Assembly: GCA_030697085.1 (NCBI GenBank)
Contig: JAUYQT010000026.1
Location: 1 to 7,486, forward strand
DNA: 7,486 nucleotides
Source of the DNA: Azonexus sp.
Lineage (GTDB): Bacteria; Pseudomonadota; Gammaproteobacteria; Burkholderiales; Rhodocyclaceae
Direction: 5' to 3'
This document shows positions 1 through 5,546 of this stretch, piece after piece; positions within the stretch are counted from its first letter, which is position 1; the number at the start of each line of letters is the position of its first letter. Both the position numbers and the translations under genes were made by a program. The notes under the pieces are model-generated. The model was not told the origin of the DNA, ran no database searches, and was given only the letters and a program-made list of their open reading frames with translations.

Positions 1-809
1 CACGCGGCTTCCTGATAGGCGGCACCGCCGGGCGCACGACGCTGAACGGCGAAGGCCTGCAGCACGAAGACGGCCATAGCCTGATTCTCTCCAATCTGAT
101 CCCGAACTGTATCTCCTACGACCCGACCTTCCAGTACGAAGTCGCCGTGGTCACTCAGGACGGCATGCGCCGCATGGTCGCCGAGCAGGAAGACGTCTTC
201 TATTACCTGACGGTCATGAACGAGAACTACGAGCACCCGGAAATGCCGGTCGGCGCCGAAGCCGACATCATCAAGGGCATGTACGCCTTCAAGAAGGGTG
301 GCGAATCGGCTGGCCCGCGCGTGCAACTGCTTGGTTCCGGCACCATCTTCCGCGAAGTGATCGCCGCCGCTGACCTGCTCAAGGCCGACTGGGGTGTCGA
401 GTCTGACTTGTGGGGCTGTACCAGCATGAACGAACTGGCGCGCAACGGTATCGATACGCAGCGCTGGAACATGTTGCATCCGCTGGAAGAGCCGAAGCTG
501 TCGCACGTCGAGCAGAAGCTGGCCGGCAGCAAAGGTCCGGTCGTGGCGGCTACCGACTACATCAAGCTGTTCTCCGAGCAGATCCGCCCGTTCGTCAAGG
601 CGCCGTATGTCACGCTGGGCACCGACGGTTTCGGCCGCTCTGATACCCGTGAGAAATTACGCCACTTTTTCGAGGTTGACCGTCACTGGGTGACGCTGGC
701 CGCCTTGAAGGCACTGTCCGATAACGGCGAAATCGCCCGCGAAGTGGTTGCTGCCGCTCTGGTCAAGTACAACCTTGACCCGAACAAACCCAACCCGATG
801 TCGGTTTAA
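1..809 (+). CDS. aceE: Pyruvate dehydrogenase E1 component, C-terminal part (5' truncated by window)
   Basis: This is the thiamine-diphosphate-dependent E1 subunit of the pyruvate dehydrogenase complex. It decarboxylates pyruvate and reductively acetylates the lipoyl arms of E2 in the cytoplasm. The frame is open from base 3 to the TAA at 807-809, giving 268 residues. The first residues (RGFLIGGTAGRTTLNGEGLQ, then HEDGH and IPNCISYDP) match the conserved C-terminal half of the homodimeric AceE type as I remember it from E. coli (about 887 aa), so roughly the last 30% is present. The end is also typical: TLGTDGFGRSDTREKLRHFF and a terminal NPMSV. The thiamine-binding region lies upstream, outside the window. 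The gene ends 14 bp before aceF and is clearly in the same operon. No frameshift or damage is visible. The real start is not in the window; an internal ATG at 147 is not the start. Confidence 0.97.
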   Translation, partial: RGFLIGGTAGRTTLNGEGLQHEDGHSLILSNLIPNCISYDPTFQYEVAVVTQDGMRRMVAEQEDVFYYLTVMNENYEHPEMPVGAEADIIKGMYAFKKGGESAGPRVQLLGSGTIFREVIAAADLLKADWGVESDLWGCTSMNELARNGIDTQRWNMLHPLEEPKLSHVEQKLAGSKGPVVAATDYIKLFSEQIRPFVKAPYVTLGTDGFGRSDTREKLRHFFEVDRHWVTLAALKALSDNGEIAREVVAAALVKYNLDPNKPNPMSV

Positions 810-823
810 CAGGGAGAGACAAC

Positions 824-2494
824 ATGAGCCAAATCATTGAAGTCAAAGTCCCCGATATCGGCGATTTCGCCGAGGTGCCGGTGATCGAGTTGTACGTCAA
901 GGTCGGCGACAGCATCAAGGTTGACGACGCCATTGCCACGCTGGAATCCGACAAGGCGACGATGGATGTGCCTTCCACGGTCGACGGCGTTATCAAGGAA
1001 GTTTTGGTCCAACTCGGTTCCAAGGTCGGCGAAGGCACCGTGCTGATCAAGGTTGAAACGGGTGGCGCTGCTGCTGCGCCGGCTCCGGCCGCCCATGCTG
1101 CTGCTCCCGCCGCGGCCCCCGCTGCCGCGCCGGTTGCTGTAGCCGCTGCTCCGGCGGCCGGTGGTGGCGTGGTTGAAGTCAAGGTGCCGGATATCGGCGA
1201 CTTCGCCGAAGTGCCGGTGATCGAGTTGTACGTCAAGGTTGGCGACAGCATCAAGGTCGACGACGCGATTGCTACCCTGGAATCCGACAAGGCGACGATG
1301 GATGTTCCTTCCACCGTGGCCGGTACGATCAAGGAAGTGCTGGTTCAGCTCGGTTCCAAGGTTGGCGAAGGCACGGTGTTGATCAAGGTTGAGACGGGTG
1401 CTTCCGCACCCGCCGCAGCCCCGGTCGCTCAAGCCGCTGCTCCGGCGCCGGCTGCCGCAGCTCCGGTTTCTGCCCCGGTTTCGGCGTCGACCCTGGGGCC
1501 AGCCGTTGCCTCTATGGTCGCAGCCACCGCCCCGGCGGCTCTTGCCCCGGCTTTGCCGGCTGGCTCAAAGGTTCACGCATCACCGTCCGTCCGGGCCTAT
1601 GCCCGCGAACTCGGTGTTGATCTGAGCAAGGTTGCGGCTACGGGTCCGAAGAACCGCATCGTCAAGGAAGACCTCACCAAGTACGTCAAGGGCGTCATGT
1701 CCGGTGCCATTTCCGGCCCGGTCGCGGCTGCCGCAGGCGGTGTGGTTGGTGGCGGCGTGCTCGATCTGCTGCCCTGGCCGAAGGTTGATTTCGCCAAGTT
1801 CGGCGAAATCGAGGTCAAGCCGCTGTCGCGCATCAAGAAGATTTCCGGCCAGAATCTGTCACGCAACTGGGTGATGATCCCGGCCGTGACTTATCACGAA
1901 GATGCTGACATTACCGATATCGAAGCCTTCCGCGTGCTGCTCAACAAGGAAAACGAAAAGGGTGGCGGCGCCAAGCTGACCATGCTGGCTTTCCTGATGA
2001 AGGCTTGCGTCAAGGGTCTGCAGAAGTTCCCGGAGTTCAACGCCTCGCTTGATGGCGACAATCTGGTGTTGAAGAAGTACTACAACATCGGTTTCGCCGC
2101 CGACACGCCGAATGGCCTGATGGTCCCGGTGGTGAAGAACGTCGACAAGAAGTCGGTCTTCGAACTGGCGCAAGAATCGGGCGATCTGGCCAAGCAAGCC
2201 CGTGATGGCAAGCTGAAGCCAGCCGATATGTCCGGTGCCTGCTTCACCATTTCCAGCCTGGGCGGTATTGGTGGCACTTACTTTGCACCGATCGTCAATG
2301 CGCCGGAAGTGGCCATTCTCGGGGTCAACAAGTCGGCCATGAAGCCAGTTTGGGATGGTAAGGCTTTCGTGCCGCGTCTGACGCTGCCGCTATCGCTGAC
2401 CGCTGATCACCGCGTCATCGACGGCGCGCTGGCGACCCGTTTCAATGTCTATGTCGCCCAGCTGCTGGCCGATTTCCGCCGCGTCGCGCTGTAA
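824..2494 (+). CDS. aceF: Dihydrolipoyllysine-residue acetyltransferase (PDH E2), two lipoyl domains
   Basis: This is the E2 core of the pyruvate dehydrogenase complex. It receives the acetyl group from E1 on swinging lipoyl arms and transfers it to CoA. The 556-aa protein shows the standard order: lipoyl domain 1 (about 1-80, lipoyl-lysine K44 in ESDKATMD), an Ala/Pro linker, lipoyl domain 2 (about 116-192, K156 in the same motif), a second Ala/Pro linker, a peripheral subunit-binding domain (about 250-287, ASPSVRAYARELGVDL then TGPKNRIVKEDL), and the catalytic domain (about 315-556). The catalytic signature DHRVIDG is near the C-terminus, with active-site His529 and Asp533. E. coli AceF has three lipoyl domains, and two is a common number elsewhere. 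The start is supported by AGGGAGAG at 811-818, 5 nt upstream. The stop is 12 bp before the chosen lpd start. The two lipoyl domains differ at only 2 of 75 positions. The long Ala/Pro linkers create long open frames on the minus strand (763-1432) that are not genes. Confidence 0.98.
   Translation: MSQIIEVKVPDIGDFAEVPVIELYVKVGDSIKVDDAIATLESDKATMDVPSTVDGVIKEVLVQLGSKVGEGTVLIKVETGGAAAAPAPAAHAAAPAAAPAAAPVAVAAAPAAGGGVVEVKVPDIGDFAEVPVIELYVKVGDSIKVDDAIATLESDKATMDVPSTVAGTIKEVLVQLGSKVGEGTVLIKVETGASAPAAAPVAQAAAPAPAAAAPVSAPVSASTLGPAVASMVAATAPAALAPALPAGSKVHASPSVRAYARELGVDLSKVAATGPKNRIVKEDLTKYVKGVMSGAISGPVAAAAGGVVGGGVLDLLPWPKVDFAKFGEIEVKPLSRIKKISGQNLSRNWVMIPAVTYHEDADITDIEAFRVLLNKENEKGGGAKLTMLAFLMKACVKGLQKFPEFNASLDGDNLVLKKYYNIGFAADTPNGLMVPVVKNVDKKSVFELAQESGDLAKQARDGKLKPADMSGACFTISSLGGIGGTYFAPIVNAPEVAILGVNKSAMKPVWDGKAFVPRLTLPLSLTADHRVIDGALATRFNVYVAQLLADFRRVAL
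839..1063 (+). repeat. Lipoyl-domain repeat, copy 1 (aceF)
   Basis: This 225-bp segment encodes residues 6-80 of AceF. Copy 2 lies 336 bp downstream in phase, and copy 3 is at the start of lpd. By my hand count, copies 1 and 2 differ at 26 of 225 bases but at only 2 of 75 residues, so most differences are silent. The lysine region GACAAGGCGACGATGGATGT is identical in all three copies. Confidence 0.9.
1175..1399 (+). repeat. Lipoyl-domain repeat, copy 2 (aceF)
   Basis: This segment encodes residues 118-192 of AceF, with lipoyl-lysine K156. It differs from copy 1 only at Asp54/Ala166 and Val56/Thr168. It is separated from copy 1 by an Ala/Pro-rich linker (about residues 82-112) that lets the arm swing between active sites. 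Confidence 0.9.
1487..1524 (+). repeat. Linker direct repeat shared with lpd, aceF copy
   Basis: This 38-nt segment of the second AceF linker encodes STLGPAVASMVAA (the last codon begins inside it). It matches 2813-2850 in lpd with 3 mismatches. It lies outside the folded lipoyl domains, so common protein function alone does not easily explain the match. Confidence 0.75.
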
Positions 2495-2500
2495 AGGGGA
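2495..2500 (+). promoter_or_regulatory. Ribosome binding site that decides the lpd start
   Basis: AGGGGA lies directly after the aceF stop codon. An ATG at 2501 is in the same frame but touches this site with no spacer. The ATG at 2507 is 6 nt away and gives a protein start (MSNLVEVKVPDIGDF) parallel to AceF (MSQIIEVKVPDIGDF). I therefore place the start at 2507. Confidence 0.7.
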
Positions 2501-2506
2501 ATGACC

Positions 2507-4336
2507 ATGAGCAATCTGGTAGAAGTCAAAGTCCCCGATATTGGCGATTTCGCCGAAGTGCCGATCATCGACCTGTTCGTCAAGGTCGGTGACAGCATCA
2601 AGGTCGATGATGCGATTTGCACGCTGGAGTCGGACAAGGCGACGATGGATGTGCCGAGTCCGGTTGAAGGCGTCGTCAAGGAAGTGCTGGTTCAACTTGG
2701 CGCCAAGGTTGGCGAAGGCGCGTTGTTGATCAAGGTTGAAAGCGGCGCTGCTGCGACCACAGAAACAACGGCTGGCCCTAGGGTCAACCCGGAAACTCCG
2801 CCAAAAACCGAGTCGACCCTAGGGCCAGCCTCTGCCTCTATGGTCGCAGCTGTTGCTGCAGCGCCGGCTCCGGTCGCCGCCAGCCACGGCGGCAGCGCCG
2901 ATCTGGAATGCGAAATGCTGGTGCTTGGCGCCGGACCCGGCGGCTACTCCGCCGCCTTCCGCTCGGCCGACCTCGGCATGAAGACGATCATCGTCGAGCG
3001 TTACGCCACGCTCGGCGGCGTTTGTCTGAACGTCGGCTGCATTCCGTCCAAGGCGCTGCTGCATGTCGCCGCGGTGATGGACGAAGCCAACCACATGGCC
3101 GATCTCGGCGTCAGCTTTGCCGCGCCGCAGGTCGATATCGACAAGCTGCGTGCCCACAAGGAAAAGGTTGTCGGCAAGCTGACCGGCGGTCTGGCAGGCA
3201 TGGCCAAGGGCCGCAAGGTCGACATCGTGCGCGGTTACGGCACCTTCCTCGATCCGCACCACATCGAGGTCGAAGTCACCGAAGGCACGGGCCAGGACAA
3301 GACCGGCAGCAAGAAGGTCATCAAGTTCCAGAAGTGCATCATCGCCGCCGGTTCAGCAGCCATGCATCTACCCTTCATTCCGAAGGACCCGCGTATCGTC
3401 GACTCGACCGGGGCGCTCGAAATGCGCTTCGTGCCGAAGAAGATGCTGGTCATCGGCGGCGGCATCATCGGTCTGGAAATGGCCACGGTCTACTCCACTT
3501 TGGGCGCCAAAGTCGATGTCGTCGAAATGATGGACGGCCTGATGCAAGGCCCGGATCGCGACGCGGTCAAGGTCTGGGAAAAGCAGAACACCAGCCGTTT
3601 CGACAAGATCATGCTGAAGACCAAGACGGTTGCCGTCGACGCGAAAGAGGACGGACTTTGGGTCAGGTTTGAAGGTGAAGGCGCGCCGAATGCCGATGCC
3701 GTGCGTTACGACATGATCCTGCAAGCCGCCGGCCGTTCGCCGAACGGCAGCAAGATCGGCGCCGAAAAAGCCGGTGTGGCAGTTACGGATCGCGGCTTCA
3801 TCAACGTCGATGCCCAGATGCGTACCAATGTGCCGCACATCTTCGCCATCGGTGACCTCGTCGGCCAACCCATGCTTGCCCACAAGGCGGTGCATGAAGC
3901 GCACGTTGCGGCGGAAGTCGCGGCTGGCCACAAGGCCGCCTTCGATGCGTCGGTTATTCCCAGTGTCGCCTACACCCATCCGGAAGTCGCATGGGTCGGT
4001 TACACCGAGGAGCAGGCCAAGAAGGAAGGCCGCAAGGTCGAATCAGCCAAGTTCCCGTGGGCTGCTTCCGGTCGGGCGATTGCCAACGGTTGCGATTACG
4101 GTTTCACCAAGCTGATCTTTGATGCGGAAACGCATCGCGTCATCGGCGGGGCAATTGTCGGCCCGAACGCTGGCGACATGATCGGCGAAGTCTGCCTGGC
4201 CATCGAAATGGGTTGTGATTCCGTCGATATCGGCAAAACCATTCACCCGCACCCGACTTTGGGTGAAACAATCGGCATGGCGGCTGAAGTGGCGCACGGC
4301 ACCTGCACCGACGTCCCGGCGCCGCGCAAGAAGTAG
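2507..4336 (+). CDS. lpdA: Dihydrolipoyl dehydrogenase (PDH E3) with N-terminal lipoyl domain
   Basis: This is the E3 flavoprotein of the pyruvate dehydrogenase complex. It oxidises dihydrolipoyl arms of E2 with FAD and a redox disulfide, passing electrons to NAD+. From the ATG at 2507 the protein has 609 residues. An N-terminal lipoyl domain (about 1-80, K44) is followed by a flexible linker (about 81-132). The FAD-binding GAGPGG is at 141-146 and the redox-active cysteines are C173 and C178 in GGVCLNVGCIPSK. The NAD-binding GGGIIG is at 317-322 and the second FAD contact is in IFAIGD. The C-terminal dimer domain carries HPHPTLGE, with catalytic His582 and Glu587. Ordinary E3 is about 470 aa; the extra length is the lipoyl domain and linker. 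This architecture is known from other betaproteobacterial PDH operons and from Neisseria. The gene follows aceF by 12 bp. Its linker contains a perfect 16-bp inverted repeat, and the lipoyl domain closely resembles those of AceF. Confidence 0.97.
   Translation: MSNLVEVKVPDIGDFAEVPIIDLFVKVGDSIKVDDAICTLESDKATMDVPSPVEGVVKEVLVQLGAKVGEGALLIKVESGAAATTETTAGPRVNPETPPKTESTLGPASASMVAAVAAAPAPVAASHGGSADLECEMLVLGAGPGGYSAAFRSADLGMKTIIVERYATLGGVCLNVGCIPSKALLHVAAVMDEANHMADLGVSFAAPQVDIDKLRAHKEKVVGKLTGGLAGMAKGRKVDIVRGYGTFLDPHHIEVEVTEGTGQDKTGSKKVIKFQKCIIAAGSAAMHLPFIPKDPRIVDSTGALEMRFVPKKMLVIGGGIIGLEMATVYSTLGAKVDVVEMMDGLMQGPDRDAVKVWEKQNTSRFDKIMLKTKTVAVDAKEDGLWVRFEGEGAPNADAVRYDMILQAAGRSPNGSKIGAEKAGVAVTDRGFINVDAQMRTNVPHIFAIGDLVGQPMLAHKAVHEAHVAAEVAAGHKAAFDASVIPSVAYTHPEVAWVGYTEEQAKKEGRKVESAKFPWAASGRAIANGCDYGFTKLIFDAETHRVIGGAIVGPNAGDMIGEVCLAIEMGCDSVDIGKTIHPHPTLGETIGMAAEVAHGTCTDVPAPRKK
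2522..2746 (+). repeat. Lipoyl-domain repeat, copy 3 (lpd N-terminus)
   Basis: This segment encodes residues 6-80 of Lpd. It differs from AceF copy 1 at 11 of 75 positions by hand count, mostly conservative changes (V/I, E/D, Y/F, I/V, S/A), and has an unusual Cys at position 38. The lipoyl-lysine K44 is kept in ESDKATMDVPS, so the domain is probably lipoylated. Confidence 0.88.
2770..2830. repeat. Perfect 16-bp inverted repeat inside the lpd linker
   Basis: The left arm GGCTGGCCCTAGGGTC (2770-2785) and right arm GACCCTAGGGCCAGCC (2815-2830) are exact reverse complements with a 29-nt spacer. Each arm also contains the 8-bp palindrome CCCTAGGG. The segment is translated as part of the interdomain linker (AGPRVNPETPPKTESTLGPA). 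The right arm overlaps the linker repeat shared with aceF. The perfect match in coding DNA suggests an inserted palindromic element or an RNA hairpin in the mRNA; which one cannot be told from this window. Confidence 0.8.
2813..2850 (+). repeat. Linker direct repeat shared with aceF, lpd copy
   Basis: This 38-nt segment encodes STLGPASASMVAA (the last codon begins inside it) and matches 1487-1524 in aceF with 3 mismatches. In lpd its first part is also the right arm of the inverted repeat. In aceF no left arm is present. Confidence 0.75.
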
Positions 4337-4346
4337 CGAAACAAAC

Positions 4347-4363
4347 GCGCCCTTGAACGGCGC
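4347..4363 (+). other. Small GC-rich hairpin just after lpd
   Basis: GCGCC (4347-4351) pairs with GGCGC (4359-4363) around a 7-nt loop, ending directly against the larger hairpin. It is weak alone but may stack on the next stem in the transcript. Confidence 0.35.
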
Positions 4364-4415
4364 CCCAACAAATCGGCCGAATCCCACGCAAGTGGCATTC
4401 GGCCGATTTGTTGGG
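4364..4415 (+). terminator. Long hairpin with GCAA tetraloop after the PDH operon
   Basis: A 19-bp perfect stem (CCCAACAAATCGGCCGAAT at 4364-4382 with its complement at 4397-4415) encloses one C/C mismatch, then a 4-bp stem CCAC/GTGG capped by GCAA, a GNRA-type tetraloop. It begins 27 nt after the lpd stop. No run of T follows on either strand, so it is not a textbook intrinsic terminator. It most likely ends or protects the 3' end of the operon mRNA, which is inference from position and shape. It could also be a member of a dispersed palindrome family. Confidence 0.65.
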
Positions 4416-4628
4416 ATCAAGCGAAGCGTTTCAGTAACGCCCAGACCTGTCGAAATTCCTTACACCTCAGCCAAAAAAATCAAGCTAGCCAAAGCCAGGC
4501 AGCGGTAATTCATTGTTTTTATTAGCAATGAAATTTTCAGCATGAATTTTGCTTGACGCAATATAACCCTATTCAAAAAGTGGTTACAGCACCCAATAGC
4601 CGGCAAAATTCTATTCAGGGAGATTCTC
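4416..4628. other. AT-rich intergenic region before the PEP-CTERM gene
   Basis: No gene is supported here. Base composition shifts clearly to AT from about 4470. There is a 7-bp inverted repeat TTCATTG/CAATGAA (4509-4515 and 4526-4532) with a loop containing five T, which could be a weak terminator or an operator. The downstream promoter is presumably here. Confidence 0.5.
4562..4567 (+). promoter_or_regulatory. Candidate -10 box for the PEP-CTERM gene
   Basis: TATAAC is one base from TATAAT and lies 61 nt before the start codon in AT-rich DNA. No convincing -35 lies 16-18 bp upstream. A TTGACG at 4553-4558 is too close to act with this box and lacks a good -10 of its own. I searched for a GG-N10-GC sigma-54 site, as some PEP-CTERM genes use one, and did not find it at the two GG pairs checked (4582 and 4602). 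Confidence 0.22.
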
Positions 4629-5198
4629 ATGAAAAATCGACTCTTAACATTTGCTGCGATTGCATTTCTTGGCACCGCCAGTTCAGTAGCTCAAGCAATG
4701 CCCGTCAATGTCGCACAACTTTATGGCACCGCTAGCGCAACCTCTACTTACAGCATCCATGCCCCCTCGCGTGCCATCGATGGCAACGAGGCCACCACTT
4801 GGGTGACCAATGGCGGCAGTCCACTTCGCATTAATTTGGGGCAAATCTTCGAAGTGAGCAAAATAAGCCTGCTCCGAGAGCTTCCAGACGGTCAATACAG
4901 TGGCGATCAAATTCCATACGCTATCTATTCCAGTCTGGACGGAAACAATTGGGATTTGATCAGTTCCGGCACTTTTATAAACGATGTGGATGATCGAGAT
5001 GACTACCTCTTCAGCTCTGGCCTGAGCATGCAGTATTTCAAATATCAAGCGACTGGCCCCAGCGCCTGGGTGGGGTTGGCCGAAGTTCAGATATTTGCGG
5101 AACAAAGCACCACGGCATCTGTGCCCGAACCCGGCGCCCTCGCCCTCATCGGGCTGGCGCTGGGCGGACTCGGCTTAACCCGCCGCCGTAAATCCTGA
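4629..5198 (+). CDS. PEP-CTERM exported protein with discoidin-like (F5/8 type C) domain
   Basis: This is a predicted secreted protein of 189 aa. Residues 1-23 form a signal peptide (basic MKNR, hydrophobic core, cleavage after AQA at 21-23). Residues about 33-155 resemble a discoidin/F5-8 type C beta-sandwich: RAIDGNEATTW (48-58), RINLGQ soon after, and a C-terminal strand with VGLAEVQIFA, a usual layout for carbohydrate or surface-binding versions. The C-terminus is a classic PEP-CTERM sorting signal: VPEP (165-168), a hydrophobic span and the basic tail RRRKS. In this family exosortase (EpsH/XrtA type) processes the tail in the inner membrane, and such proteins are tied to exopolysaccharide or floc formation. 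AGGGAG at 4617-4622, 6 nt upstream, supports the start. Codon use is less GC-biased than in the PDH genes. It stands alone, with no exosortase gene in the window. The ligand is unknown. Confidence 0.9.
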   Translation: MKNRLLTFAAIAFLGTASSVAQAMPVNVAQLYGTASATSTYSIHAPSRAIDGNEATTWVTNGGSPLRINLGQIFEVSKISLLRELPDGQYSGDQIPYAIYSSLDGNNWDLISSGTFINDVDDRDDYLFSSGLSMQYFKYQATGPSAWVGLAEVQIFAEQSTTASVPEPGALALIGLALGGLGLTRRRKS

Positions 5199-5213
5199 AG
5201 GCTTCACCCCTTG

Positions 5214-5245
5214 CCCGACATGGCGACCGAGGTCGCCATGTCGGG
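5214..5245. terminator. 15-bp near-perfect palindrome after the PEP-CTERM gene
   Basis: CCCGACATGGCGACC (5214-5228) and GGTCGCCATGTCGGG (5231-5245) are exact complements separated by only GA, so a transcript would fold into a very stable stem with a tight loop. It begins 16 nt after the stop codon, a typical terminator position. No T-run follows on either strand, so it may act as a factor-dependent terminator, an mRNA stabiliser, or be a REP-like element. Confidence 0.6.
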
Positions 5246-5546
5246 GGCGCTTTCGCTCCCGAAGACTGGCCAGGAGTGCGCCATCAGCGTGCACTCGCGC
5301 GGCTCAAAATCCAGCGCGGCAATAATCCGAGCCTCGACGGCGATTCTTGTCACGCACCGAAACTGTTGCCGACAACCACGAAGTCGGTACCGCAAAAGCC
5401 GGTAAAATCCACCCCGATTCAGCCCATTTTTAACGCTTCAAACTGGCTCCGTTACGCCGATCATCAGTGGCGCTAAAATGCCGATCCCTGACACCCGCGC
5501 GGCTAGCCAATAACCTGGCAGCTCCCGCCACGAACCGCATCGCCCC
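5246..5546. other. Intergenic region with no supported gene
   Basis: Short open frames here show no recognisable domain, good ribosome site or start. On the minus strand a 20-codon frame starting at a GTG near 5411 ends FVVVGNSFGA, which is too short to call. Two TAAAAT boxes (5403-5408 and 5474-5479) are the only promoter-like signals seen and both lack a clear -35. The region presumably holds the promoter of the J-domain gene. Confidence 0.45.
5474..5479 (+). promoter_or_regulatory. Candidate -10 box for the J-domain gene
   Basis: TAAAAT lies 67 nt before the start codon. A partial -35 (TTACGC at 5452-5457, spacer 16) matches the consensus poorly. A second TAAAAT at 5403-5408 is an alternative. 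Either would fit a leader of ordinary length, but this is weak evidence. Confidence 0.2.

Noticed and set aside
763..1432. Long minus-strand open frames opposite the AceF lipoyl domains
   Set aside because: They are Ala/Gly/Ser/Thr-rich shadows of the GC-rich lipoyl and linker coding sequence, repeat exactly as the lipoyl domains repeat, and have no ribosome site or known domain.
2501..2506. Alternative lpd start at ATG 2501
   Set aside because: The Shine-Dalgarno AGGGGA would touch the start codon; the ATG at 2507 has proper spacing and gives an N-terminus parallel to AceF.
2908..3672. 254-codon plus-strand open frame inside lpd
   Set aside because: It is an Arg/His-rich out-of-frame reading of the FAD and NAD domains of E3; all E3 motifs are in the lpd frame.
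3368..3979. 203-codon minus-strand open frame opposite lpd
   Set aside because: It is antisense to an intact, highly conserved enzyme, with no domain or start signal.
4553..4558. TTGACG as a -35 box for the PEP-CTERM gene
   Set aside because: No acceptable -10 lies 16-19 bp downstream (the bases there are AAAAG/TGG-like).
5204..5411. Minus-strand short frames after the PEP-CTERM gene as a gene or gene remnant
   Set aside because: They have only a TTG or GTG start, run through the palindrome, and match no family I recognise.
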